NCBI GenBank assembly: GCA_029964075.1
Contig: CM057130.1
Span: 124,001 to 188,000, forward strand
Length of the DNA: 64,000 nt
Direction of reading: 5' to 3'
DNA from: Patiria pectinifera
Taxonomy: Eukaryota > Echinodermata > Asteroidea > Valvatida > Asterinidae
Below are positions 44,602 to 58,500 of the stretch, piece by piece. The translations under genes were made by a program, and so were the position numbers. How positions within the stretch are numbered: position 1 is the first letter of the stretch; every line of letters starts with the position of its first letter. Below the pieces are notes generated by a model. It was not told the DNA's origin, searched no databases, and was given only the letters and a program-made list of their open reading frames with translations.

Positions 44602-47600
44602 ACATTCAATTCGACGCTGCTGAGATGAAGATGAGAAACCAATCACCATGGCAACTGGCTGTCATGGCAACAGACTGCCAAAGCAACACAGCCATTATTG
44701 GCATGACATCAACCTAAGACAATAGGGCCAAATATCAACACTTTACCTAAAAGCAAAGAGACCGCTCACTTTTGCACAAAGGTTCTGCTCCATGTAAATA
44801 TTGCTCTGACTCGGCAGCTTCAAGCTATTACTGTTTACAACTATCTCTTCAAGTGCAAAAGAAATACGACACAAAGAAACAGATCTAAGCTGCATTAGTT
44901 AATTTGGCTTGTTTCAAATGGCAACTGAAATAATCTACATCATAGCATTTACGTAATTCCTCTGTCGTTAATTTCCTTTAAATTCAAGTTTGTTTTTTTC
45001 TTCATTTTTATCCTGAAAATAAGGCCACATCATGACTTCAGACAACATATCAAAGTACATTGGCTTGGTATTATTATGATCACATTGTGGCAACATTTCT
45101 ACATTTTATCTGTACAGAAATTCTCGGCAAGCCTTAGTAATAGGCTGTGCACTTGGCACTTGAGAAATAGAGTTTTGTACACAGTGAAACATACTTGTAT
45201 TAAAAAAACGTCTAATACAATTACCTGTATTAATGTAATTGAAAAGGTCAAGTATGTCATTTCAATTGAGTCTATAGCACACTGTGGTGTTAATGCTAAC
45301 AATTAAAAGTCCTTAGGATCATTTGCAACTGAACTCAAACCACATTGTTGTAGCAATCTATATTTATGAAGTAAAGATTGACGTGCTACAAAAACACCGA
45401 AAATGTTTTCCGTCCGGCTTGACCAGGCTCCAGATAGTGCCCATGTAAGTCTGATAACCCATATGCAAATGGAATTAAAAAGTAGCACTTCTTGGGCATG
45501 TTTCAATTGGGCTTGGAATGCAGGGCCAAGTCGGCTTACATTCAGCAAAACTTCAACAGATTTCACAAAAGAAAAGGAACACAACGTATATACATGGTTG
45601 TAAACCATTTTCTCAAAATGTTTAGTATCCACTTTGCTGTAACTTAAACTGGTTACATAAAAACAACATCCAGTGTGTTTGATTTTAAAGGTTTCTGTGA
45701 AAAAAAATGAAATGATCAATGATCTTATAGCTTATAATCCATTGGTTAAAAGTACCTGTACATAATACAAGGATCCAATACATGTATATGTTATTTGTAA
45801 TAATCCTTCGTACACTGAACTGCCCAAAATTACCCGCCCACTCTTCGCTGGTCTGCCCAAAATCTTGAGTGATACAGCTGATGGCAGCTATGGAATGGCC
45901 TGGTGATTTTGGGTAGTACAGTAACTATGGACCACACCCGTCTTAGACTTGTGTTTCAAGAGTTGCGCCAAAAGTGACTCCGGTCGACCCAAGTAGAGTT
46001 TGGTTTCCAGACAGGCAAACTTTATGGATTAACCCTAACCCTGCTAAATGCAACATAAAGCAACGATGGTCAAACGTTGTCACGTACTGTTGCACGCAAC
46101 ATTTAGTCGCCATGCTTAGTTGTATCTCGTTGCATTTTCATGTACATAATGAAAATCTTAACAATAATGGTTTGACGCGACTCTAGATCATAAGTTTGAA
46201 ATTAGTGGCAAAGGGTTAACGTGTTTTTCTTTTTCTATATATAAACAGTCATTACAAAATAATTCTATGCAATTTGTATGTACAGCAATGTTTCGGGATT
46301 GGATTCATTCGTCTTCCATGTCTAGCAATAGAATTAGCACCGTAATAACTGTGTATAGATACTAACATTAACATCTGTTGCCAGCTTGAACCACCTTGGA
46401 TTTTAAATGTTCCCATTTTCTCAAGGAACATTGTAGCATGGCTAAAAGTATGTCTTATTTTACAGTCACACTAAAGATCTACAACAAATTAAGGTCATTT
46501 TCAAGATAGTAACTGACGAAAAGGCCATCCATTAAATTCACCTTAAACCTCCAAAGATATGAATTTACAATAACAGATCATTTGTATAGAATATTTTATT
46601 TCAAGTAACAAAAAACAAAAAAATTCTCCCAGCAAGGTTTTAATGTCAAAATGAGGCATCATGAGCAACAGTCGGGTACCTTTTGAGCTTGGCACTTGTT
46701 TTGTGGAGTAATCTTCGGGGTGTAAGACCAAGATGGCTGCTGTGTGACAGACGTGTGTCATCTTCACTGACCAAATACCACAACTTTGTACAGTGTATTA
46801 AGTATATACAGTACAAATAAAAACGGATTAATTTATTATTTGTACACAAATGAAATGTTGATTCAGACACTAAAATATATTCTGAGAATTAAAGCCTTTT
46901 TTGTGAAACAAAATTCAGTGTTTTAAATCGGCCGATGAGCAAACTTGTGAGTGTAGGAATACACAAAAAAAAAACCATGATACACTTTACTGTAAGCAAT
47001 ACAGAGCCAACTCATACATGAACATTGTGCATACAGAATGAGATTCAGATTAACGAGGCAGTAAAAATCAGCACGGTGCTAAGTAAAATAAAAAACTAAA
47101 AGTAACTTAACAGAACACTGCAAAATAATAAACACTACTTATAGGTATACCAGATATGAACATTTTGGCCACCGGAAATTAATGTACAATTAAACTGAGC
47201 AATGGCGTCCTATTTTCTGAGGTTAGCCTTTCATTTTGAATAAGATGCCAATCGTACGATTTGATGACTGTAAAATGGACTTGTTGTGTACTGGGAAGGT
47301 AGCGATAAAACACATGCCAGTGATTGAATGAAAAAGCCAATTGGCGCCTTCTGTTACTTCGTTCATGTCTGAAGGAACATTTGCTCTTTGTGCAGTTTTT
47401 TTGTTTAAAGCAACAAAATTGCTCAAAATCTTAAGCCTGTTAAGGTTTCAGCTAACAGGATACTATACAGTTTGAGAAAATGGAGGGTACGCACAATGTT
47501 TTGGGTCTTGTGAGTGGGTTCCATTGCTAATGCACGTTAAAAAGAGTGGACTTGCAGGCACCCTATTTTAAAACCACCTCCATCGTTAAGTTTTCTTCCA

Positions 47601-49178
47601 AACGACACCATTTCCGGTGGAATTATTTGATACCAGTCCTATCTTCACTTTGAACAAGGTTTGTGCATTAAATCCATAGGTACTTTTCCGGGTAATTACA
47701 AGTGATCCTACAGTAACTGGCTTTATTGGAAAGAAAACTTGCCTGAATCTCTACTTTTTAAGGCCAAAATGTTGACAAGCTTTGTCCCTCCAACCCAGGG
47801 GAGTGTCTTCTTCCCCACCCCAGAGAGACATGCCCTTTCCCCACCCCATGGGGACATCACACGATTTTAGCCCAGATTTCATCACTGGAAAAGCACTTCA
47901 TACAAACATAAGTAATAATCTTATAAAACAGCATTGTAATCATGCAAATTCATTTTGCCATTTTAAAAATTGAGCATGATACACTATCAGCAGTAAAAAA
48001 AATAAGATACATTTCATAACTTAGTTGTAATGCCCAAGTACATTAGTGACAACAAGAGAGTAATGATCATGAAAATTGTTAATGGAAAAAAAATTGTTTC
48101 AAAACCTGAATATTTGTCAAATTACTGAATAGCCAGAGACACGTTGGTGAAGTTGGAGTGTTCTATGTTTTTTTTTATTTGTGGAGACAAGAAACAACTT
48201 GTATTAATTGTAACAGCAACAAAATAATGTGATTGTACCTGCAATGGCACACGCCCTTTCTTATATCTGCTAAATGTGTCTTTTTTTAACAGACATGTTT
48301 GTACTGTGTGGCACTAGCCAATCAAAACAGAGATTGGCATGACCTACATAGGTCAATTGGCTGGTAGTGCTTTACCCAGTCATGCATATTATTCTGTAAT
48401 ATAAGTACGGCTACCAGCTAATACTTGCGTAATAGTGGGAGTGTATAATTAAACGAGTCTATGAAATGGATGAAGTTTTTCAAAATGAGTTTGTCTCATT
48501 GAGCTGTCAAGGGCAGGTATCCAGTCTAATTATTCATCAAGTGCCTGTGGTTATACATTTTCTGCTGTCGGTATTTTTCATTTTCTATATACAAAATTTA
48601 AAAAGCAAAAAACTACCAAAAAGTGTTCACTAAAATTCCACTATGACTACACTATGAGCAGTTCACACAAATTGAAACAAAGATGCATGTCAAAACATTA
48701 CAAAATAAAGCTATTAACAGAAATACATAACAGTATTTGAAGGGAAAAAAATACTTAAAAAGCAAAAGAAGAGATTTTTAAATACTCCTTTATGTCCAAT
48801 ATTTGTAATAGCATACATTTAACATTCAAAAATGTCTGGGCTTGGAACAGCTTTTTTTTAAATGTGAAGGCTCTGGCAAAAATGGAAATACATGCTGTCT
48901 TTGACAAGGCATGCTATTTTTGACATTGGTATATTTAAAGTTTACTGAATAACTGATTGTTTTTAATGCTAGTCAGGGAAGCCCTAATCTTGAATCTCCT
49001 AGAGGACAAACAATATAAATTGCAAATCTTTAAAATTGGTTCATGGTAAAAAAAAAAAAAGCTGAATTCAAAGCGCACTTGTGTTGTCAAATTTAAAATA
49101 CTAATATTCAGTAAAATCTGTACAAATTTAATATTTTTTCTGGAGTTAATTGTGCCACAAAGGAACAAGCAGCAACCT
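44602..49178. other. Tail-to-tail intergenic region
   Basis: Between the PRIM1 stop (plus) and the stop of the PHD/Sp gene (minus). It should hold both 3' untranslated regions. Possible plus-strand poly(A) signals are ATTAAA at about 45302 and AATAAA at about 46810; minus-strand candidates (TTTATT) occur near 48173 and 47723. No coding exon or clear mobile element is visible. Confidence 0.5.
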
Positions 49179-49588
49179 CTAGGTTTTTGGGGTAAGATCA
49201 AGATTCTGAAGGAGGTTTGGATCAGGAACGCCCACTGGCATCGGCACAACTGGCGTTGGCATAACTTGAGCGGTATTGTCCATCATGACCATAGAGGGCG
49301 CTGTGTCATTCGCAGAGGCAGACGGGGCGGAGTTGATGATTTCAATCTTGGCTTGTACCCCGCCCTCTTCCTCACCCTCTTGCTTAGTGTGGACGTTGGA
49401 GTGTTTCTTGAGGTGGTCCTTGCGCCAGAATCGTTTGTCGCAGTCCGGGCACGGGTAGCGCTTCTCGCCACGCTCCAGCTGGCTCAGCTCCCGGATCTTC
49501 TTGTTATCGTGGGTTCGGACATGCTTGGACAGGTGGTCGCTGCGCATGAAGCTCATCGGGCATTCGGGGCACTGGAAACGCTTCTCAC
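49179..49588 (-). CDS. PHD/Sp gene exon 9 (fingers 3-4 of array 2, C terminus)
   Basis: Acceptor TTTTTGGTACAG; enters phase 1. Encodes finger [20 protein letters not shown], a 17-residue linker, an additional finger [19 protein letters not shown], then an acidic and Pro/Val/Met-rich tail to TGA 49179-49181. Confidence 0.94.
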
Positions 49589-52500
49589 CTGTACCAAAAA
49601 CAAAGACACAAAACAAGAACAACTTTATCATAACAAGCCACTTTGCTTGTTATCATCAAATTAACCACTGTGGGAATCTGATGAGGTTGACTTTAACTAA
49701 CTAGACTACTATGAACAAAAACTGACTTACTGGGTGACGGAAAACATAGGACTGGATAGTACAGTTGGCATGGGACCAAATGCTCTGTGTGTGAAAGGTT
49801 CAAATCCCTGACTCAACCCTTTGGACCCCCAAGGACACAACCCTTAGCCTTGACTCAGACCCACAACCTGAGTCGACAGAGCTTGAGTTTGATGCTCAAG
49901 ACAACAAAGATATGGCACTCAATTCAATTCAATTGTAGTCAAGCCTGTTTAATCCAACAGCTGCAATAAAAAGTGTAGACTATCCACAAAATCGAAGAGA
50001 AAAATTATATCAGTTTGACATTTTAAGGAGAAAGTTCTGGCCAGCTTGCTCACCTGTGTGTGTCCTGGAGTGTCTCTGTAGCTCATCAGACCGTGTGAAG
50101 CGTCGTTCACATCCAGTCCAGTTACAGATGTAAGGTTTCTCCCCTGTATGGCCCCTAATGTGAGCCTTGAGGTGGGAGGTCTTGGCGAAGGCCTTGCCGC
50201 AGCCTTCAACATGACACAGATGCTTCTTGGGTCCGATGGGCGCCGCGGGGTCACCCGGCTTCCTCCTGAAAGAGAATGGAAGGATTACACTTCGTTTAAA
50301 CATTGTTTCATTTTATACAAATGTTTAATCAAACTTTTGCCATTTAAACGAGTGTCACAAATGAGACAAGGTAAAGAAAAAGGATATGCAAATCATTATA
50401 GGCCCACGGAGTACATAGAAAATGTTGACAAAGGTCTCTGCTTAAAATATCAGAAGGATATGACTTTACTTGGTTAGGTCAGAAGGTCCTATTGGTCTGA
50501 AAATTGACACTCAACATCTGTTGCGGATTTGTTGAGCATCAAGTGCATGTCATAAATGAGGTGCTTACTCTTTGCCTTCCAGCACGCAGTTGGGGCAGCT
50601 GCAGGGTTGTCTTTGTAGTCTCTTCTGCCCGGCTGTCTTCTTTTGAAACGCCTGGCCTTGGTTGCCTGCAGAGTGCTTGTTGCACTCAACTAGAAACAAA
50701 ATGGATAGAAAATACACCATCTTTAGATGGAATTTTCATGACGCCACCATCACTACGTCTTAATTGTCGTGCCAAAGGGAGTGGCAGCGCAGTGAGCCAT
50801 TATTAACATTCATGAAAATGTAAACCTTTGGTGTACAGGCATGGGCTGAATGCCACTTGAAATGTGACGTTACAAAATTCCATCTCTAAAAACAATCAAG
50901 GACATTGCTGAGAAGAAATGACATCAAACCCCAAATGAAGCAATCGTCTGGTAAAAAGTGTCATCCTTGTTGGCAAACCATGCTGCTGTATGCAAAAGAG
51001 GTCATCGCAATCAGCACCTCAATATATAATCTGCTTAAACTGTCATTCATAAATACCTCAGACAGTTTAGCTATTCCTATTGGTCGAGAGCCCGTCACGT
51101 GGCCGGTCTTAAACGGATGATAAAGACATGGCTAGCTGGTCTTAAACACTTTTCCAGTGTCACATAAAATGTGGACTCCTAAAAATCCAGTGCCTCTTAC
51201 CGTTTTATTGGTTGAACGTTCACAGTCCTCACGTAGGCATGCGCAACACTACCAGCGAGTCAGAATTTTATAGTTCTAAATTCAAAACGCAACGCCCCAG
51301 GTGCGTTCTGCGCCACATCGCGTCCATGTCGCGCAGAACATGCTACGCGCGCGTCAATCTCCATAAAAGGGTTGTTTACATCTTACTCGCCAGCTGAACA
51401 TTCCATTATTTTGCTAGAGGGATGTTTCAAAAAGCATGAAGTGAACTTGCTGAACAAAATCAGGATTTTTTGAATGAATTGTTTGATCTTTTTTTACCGA
51501 AAAGGTATTTATGAATGGGAATAAATGTGTGCTCGGTCGGTATTTATCACTCTGTTTAACACCACTTAGAGTCTGGGTGCTGATAATTACCCTCGCCTCC
51601 GGCTCGGGTAATTATCAGCACCCAGACTCTAAGTGGTATTAAACAGAGTGATAAAAACCTCCGGAGCACACATTTATTCCCTTATTATTATTTATATTGT
51701 GATGTATTGTGATATAAAAGCAATCTAATCAAATCTAATCAAATAAAACCGTAAGATTGCCACCTGGCATGCCTGGTGTCAGATGATGTCCAGCTCTCAC
51801 TCAAGCCTAATTTTTCAAATCTTCAGCAGTCAGTTATTTGTTTTTTTGGTTACATTATTGAAGTACGTGTTTGACCCTCCCCCCCTCCCCCCAATACAGA
51901 GTGGTCTGGCGACGCCCATGAGGACATTACCCTGACCTTTCCCTGAAGCTTCTCCAGCGGCAGCCAATGTACCATCCTCGACATCTGGCTGGGATTGTGA
52001 TCCACTTTTCCGTCTTCCTTTGGCCTTTTTGTTGTTGTGTGTCTTGATATGCTTGGACAAGTGGTCGCTCCGCAGAAATCTCTTCATGCATATCGTGCAC
52101 TGGTACTTCCTCTCGCCTGCATTAACATGTACAGGAAAACAAACCACAAAAAAGATGATGAGAATAGCAGGTCAGAGCGGGTCAACATCACTGATATGTA
52201 AAGCTTGAGATTTGCTTAACAGTGCTGCATAAAACTTTACAGTAAGTTTGTGCCAACATGTACGGCAGAAAAATTGTGCTAACATCAAACATGGAGATTC
52301 CTTCAACCAAATGACAAAGTCAAAGTCTGCCGCTTACGTACATGTAAGGGTGTTGCTTGCCATCGGATCTCAAAAAATTAAATAAATGAAGGGTTCTGTT
52401 CAGCAGGACTTTGTGTGCTTAGCACACCATGTGATTGATTAAACCACAGGCTTCTATTTTGGGGCACTGCTCAGCAAATCATTTTTCTGATTAAGATTTG

Positions 52501-55500
52501 TTAAGACTATGCACATACACTACCCCTAATACAATCTAAAAGTCCATGGGAAAACAGGATATGAGCGCATGCAAAGACACAACAACACACATTTCACAAC
52601 AAGCATTTCAAAATAAGTGGTAAAGTCAACGCAGTAACTACAGCCAAAATATGCAATGCCCAAAGTTATTACCAAAAAAAAATCTTGTTAGAATGAATAC
52701 ATGGGATGGGATGTGATGTAGGGTGCATCAAGTATGGATTAGTACTGAGTTTCTAGGTCGGTGGATGTGGGGATGTGTGTACCTGTGTGTGTCCGGTAGT
52801 GTCTCTGGAGTTTGTCTGCCCTTCTGAAGCCACGCCCACAGAGTGGCCAATCGCAGATGTGCGGTAATTCCCCAGTCACTTTCTTAGCAGTTGTGGCTGC
52901 TGGGGCAGCAGCACCTGCAGCCCTGGGTTTGCGACGTCTCTCTGTTCACCAAAAAAGAAATGTGCAACCACACCCAGGGCAGGAATGAAAATCAAAAAAC
53001 TCAGAATTAATGTAGTGAAAAAAAAATGGTTTCCCCAAATTGGCGTGCCTGATATCATCCCTTTTTTAACTAAGGAGAATATTCTCAATTTGAAAAAAAT
53101 GGCTAACTTCCTTCAACTTAAAAGAAAATAGGAAGTGCTTTCCTTTAAAGGCAACACATTTTTGGCTATATGTTGTTGACTTTACCTCTACTGAAAACAT
53201 ATATATGACAGAGGCAATGAAACAAACCACAAAACAAAAGCTGTGTCAAGAATAATTCTTTCCACCACCAGACCACATATACATACATGTACCACTTTTC
53301 TTAAAGCACAAAAACAATTTATCAGAAGCATGACATCAATGTGTCTACAACACAATATTTTAAGCGAGGGCGCGTCTACAACTTTGACATGCTTATGTCA
53401 TCCCTCTGAGAACATGGCATGATTCAGTCAGAAATGTGTGCTGTTCTCAATATATACCCGATTTCATCAAACTCTTCGTAACTTACGATGCATCGTATCG
53501 CTACGATGCGTCGCAGCTGCAACGCGTCCTGCGATCCATTTCACGAAACACGTCGTAAGTGCCACACGTCGTAGGTGGTATTTATACCACAACTCGGTGA
53601 CTGTTTTATGTATTTAGTCAGCGTACAGTAAATAGTCGTGTGATAATCAACAAAGAATCGTCGGATCTCAGCTCGACATTTGTTAAAACGTAAAACAAAA
53701 TGGCGGCCGTGCGATGCAATTTTGAAGGAAAACAAGCTCTCAGTGGACTGTATAGCTACTTTGAAATTTCAATTGTAATATTCCAGTGTAATTCATAATT
53801 ATTCAATGAATTTTCTAATCTGGCTTAGAAAGGGACTCTTCTTATTTTGCGATGACCACTAGACACGTCGTAACTTGCGACATGTTTTAAGCCATTGTCA
53901 AGGAACTTACGACGCGTTCAACACATCGCAACTTTCGTGAAATGGATGAGACGACGCGTCGCGAGTTGCGACGTGTTACACATTGTAACTCGAGTTGCGA
54001 CGCGTCGCAGCGCTTCATGAAATTGGGTGCAGAGCAAGCTGGGAGGGCCAAGTTTTCTAATATACATGTAAGTACCGGTATGTGTGTGTATGCATGCAGG
54101 TGTACATGTACATGCTTGTTAGATGTGATTCACAAGGGTAAAATTGCATTTTGCTCAATGCTCAGATGTTTAACAACCATTTACCATATTTGCAAATTAT
54201 GATTGTCGTCCAGTTAACCACAAGTCCTTGCAAGTCCATCACAAGTCATCCAAATCCAAGACGGAACACAAGCTATTCAAATGAACTGTGACAAGGCCCT
54301 CCTTTGTTATGTTCTTCCTAACTCATGACCAGACTTGTGAATTAACTTGTGATGTACGTATGTTTGACCCAACTACAACACTGATCGTAAACGCATTCTA
54401 AGTGCGTGCCTAAGTTCAAAATGGATAGTGCTTGGTCATTTCTTGTCCAAGCAGTTTTTATGTCTAATTTTACTCTGCGTGATTCATTTCAACAAAAGTT
54501 AAGGAATACAGCACGTTCTTATCAGAAATGCTCCCATGCTCTCCCTCCCTACCCCAAGGGAGATTTCTAAACTGAAAAACCATGTGCCATATTGCTGACA
54601 CTCCCTGTGTTTTCTTTCCAAAATTGTCAACCCTGGAAATACATGGATTATCTTGTTTATCAGTCAAATTTTAAGTCACTTAAAACAAAAGCATGCTCCT
54701 TAAAGTTAAAACAAAGGGTGCAAAATAACAAATAATAATAATAATAAATTCCACAAAATAAAGCTGAAGGGTGAACTTTATGAAATAAAAACTAGACTTG
54801 CGTTGACCTTACAACTAAATATCTTGGAGCACAGTAAATCCTTGGCGAAAGAGTTCCCCCCCCAAAAAAAAATGTGTTCGCATGCAGTGATTCACTGGCT
54901 GATATTTGTTTTGAATTTTCTTAACGCATATTTGCTATTTCAGTCAGTTCACATCACTCAACATCATCTTGCTCAAATTTTATGGCACGGCCGAGCATAA
55001 ATAATTGTTATACACAGAACACATTTGCTTAGTAAGTGGTTACCGGCCAATATGTCATATGGTTTGTATTACTTGTGACTGGTTCCCTACTATCATCTGT
55101 AAAGCACACAAATGTGTTTACTTTACATGTACATGTAACTCTATCAGCATTCATGCAAGCACCGTTCTGAATCCTCCACAGTGCTTGAGCCCAAAGGGGA
55201 CAAACCTTGGACTTAACCTTTTCAGGTGCATAAGGTTTCAAGGGCTACATGACATTTTTACATTCCTCATTCCTGCAAAGTCCCCCAAAACTCAAGGATC
55301 AAGGATCTTGGAAGGTTAAGGATTCAGCAGTCAAATGAAATTTTGCCAAGGTCACAAGTCATAAGAAAAACAAAACACACAAAAAACCAGCCAGACACCA
55401 CCAAACATCAACTTGCATGTACCTGTGTGGGTCCTGTAATGCCTGTGGAGTTCATCAGATCGTCTGAAGCTGCTTCCACACAGCGGCCAGTCGCAGGCAT

Positions 55501-58500
55501 ACTGCAGCTGGCCTGGGTGGGTCCGTAGATGCTGCTTGAGTTTGGACGTCGTATCAAAGATCTGACCGCAGTTGGGCACGTGGCAGATGTGCTCCCTGGG
55601 GCCGATGGTGATATCTCGCCTGTTGCAAGGATTGTTGAGTTGTGTGTCAGTTACAATGAAACCTCTACTTTTCTTTCTATAAAGCTAAGGGATGGTACAT
55701 GTAAGAAACTGTTCAATGTACTTGACCATGCCTACCAATTATAAATGTGTCTATAAGCCACTTCCCATACACAAGTGTCTGTGGCCAACTGCAGCCAAGT
55801 AATTCAGATGCAACATGATACTTGTACTTGTTGTAATGTGCCATTGATACTGAAATCCACAGGTCATTTCATGTTTATAAACATGACTGTTTCATTGCTT
55901 CCATCACTCAACTCAACACTGCTAAGCTAAGCATTATGCATCAACACATGGCACATGATGAAGTCCATACGATGTGTAGGGCAAGCCCTGTGAATCCACA
56001 AATCAGCATTCATCACCCATCATGCTCACAGAACCGCAATGATTTGAATTCTTTCTTGAAGGGTGAGGCACAATGGTTACCCATCTATTTGCATGCACAT
56101 GGAATTAAAAACAATTTCATCCCTCACGTAAAAACAACAGTCAACAACTGCCACCTACTTGCATTACCAATGCATGACATACATGTACATGCACCTGTGT
56201 TCATGTCTCTATTGTTCACATCATACCGTACATGTATACGTTTTCAATACACTTTAGTAACACATGACCCTAGATCATTTTGCAAAATGTAATGTTCTCA
56301 TCATAGATGGAATTTTTGTGTATGGAACTTTTAATTTTTTAAAGCAACATTACGCCAACAAAAGGCAAAAAAAAATAAAGAAAAACCTGTTAAATTACAA
56401 TTTGATTTTGAACCTTTGTGTATAGAATTAAAACATCCAAAATAACACGAAATGGACACCATGCCCACTAGTAATCATGTGTCCAAACCATTGCAAACTT
56501 TCTCTAGTTACTTTTAGAGGTTTGAAGATTTGTAGCCATGGAAATTCAATAACCCTCCCAGGATTTCCCTGACTCGAGAACAAAAAATACTGCGGCACCT
56601 TGGCACTCGCAGTAACGCCCACAATATCCTGCCTTGTCCTGACAAACAATCCCTATTCCAGTACCCCCAAAACCACCATAGGGGGTCACGTCAGGTGCTG
56701 CTTGAATGTCATTACCCTGGGTAGAACACAGCAAGGAAATCCTGCCCTTTTCATGACCGTGCTGCATTATTACAACAATACCAACTTTTTGTCAACGGAA
56801 TAAACATGCTAGGCTAGTTCCTAAGCCTGGAATTAAGTGAAGGCCTGCATGAGTAATAATCAGTGTTGTTGGGTGTGTTCTGGCACTGACCTTTATAGAT
56901 ATGAGGTTCCAGACACCTTTTTAACTGTTGTAAATTACATGTAAGTCGGTGAAGGGCAACACCTAATATTGAACCTTTGTAACCTATTGTGGCTGAGGGT
57001 GAGATTGCTATCTATGCCTACAGTACATGAATTATGTGATCCGACCCAACACAACGAGAAAGAAGTTGTGCATGTACAAGTATCAAATGCGGATCACTCT
57101 CACTGAATAAGCAGAGCAACTCCTTTCCAATGACACATGTATGGGTAACTCTCTTGTTTGTATTTTGTTTTTTGTTTTAAATATCTGGCAGTTTTAAAGA
57201 ATTCAGTTTCAGGACTTTGAATGAATTGTTTCACTTGGGGTACAAGACGACATGTTCATTATGTAGACACTGTATACATGTACTGGTACATGTATATACA
57301 TGTACCTTCTACTAAAAACATAAAACCCAATGCAAAAGCAGAGTTATTGTTTTAGGTTTGGGAAGGTTTATACACACTGACTGAGCAGTTTCTTCATCAT
57401 GTACAGCATAATGCATCACGTACCTGGAACTTCCCATGAATACAGAGCACAAACGAAGCCCACCTGACCACAAAACAATAGAGTTCCTGTTGCAGATGTT
57501 TGCTATGTTCTTTGGCAGACTCCCTACAAAGCTGGCATTCGTGCATTTGTCAATCTCTGAATACAACTTAATGTTAGTCTGCACTGCCAAGACTGCCCCC
57601 CCCCCCCCTTAAATTGATAGACGAACATGCACAGATGTGTACTTCTTATGAAAGTCGCCAGGTGCCATTCGCATCTGAAGATAAGTTACCAATATACATC
57701 CATGTGTTACCCGTCGAAGTATCTTAAATAAAATATAAATATCATGTGTCACTTCCACCCGTTTTGGAAGACAAAAGACCACAAAACTGTGGGTGTGTAG
57801 TAGCTGCTCGTTTTGACAGGCTGACCAGTTGATTTCAATTACTAGCGACTTACTCATGAAACAGACACAGTTATTGAAATTGGTAAATAGCCACAATCAT
57901 TTCAAGAACAATTTCATAATAGTGTCTTATTTTATTGTCAACCACTTCAAAACTTTGGTCTGTATGGGGACAAAAAGAGAATGGATTTTCAATTCAATAT
58001 CAGGATTTTAAAATGCACCAACATATATATGCTGTATACTCGGTGCTCTCTGAGGACATGACACATATTCCATGTCAAATCACCCAAAGAACATGAACAA
58101 ATTGAAAGTTTAAACCCCACCCCCTTCAAATTGGTTCATATTTTGTGTATGGAGTAATTTAGGCTGAAAAAGCTGAAATGTTAAGTTTTAGCACCATTGA
58201 ACCAAAGGTTTTCGCGTTCCCGGCCCGCCTGCCATTTTTTGGCAATTTTGGCCAATGGGCGTGGCTGCCAATTTTCAAATGACCATATCTCCATAACCTG
58301 TTGGCCAAATTTGTTGATCTCGATGTTTTGGAAAGGTAACATCCCAACGAATCCAAATTTACCATTACTTTTCATGTCGGGGCAATTTGAAGCATGATGA
58401 CCTTTTGATCTTTACTGCAACCTTGAATTTGACCGTGTGGATTGTGTGCCCTTGAGACAAACTTGGATGTAAATTATGCACACTTTTCCCTTGGGCTTGC

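Noticed and set aside
49152-49664. 170-codon plus-strand frame
   Set aside because: It is the reverse-strand shadow of the finger-coding exon 49179-49588.
50489-50806. A separate Sp gene starting at exon 7
   Set aside because: Exon 7 begins at a splice acceptor in phase 1 with no start exon in the 1.2 kb upstream apart from a repeat, while exon 6 supplies a matching phase-1 donor. Kept as the alternative model, not the preferred one.
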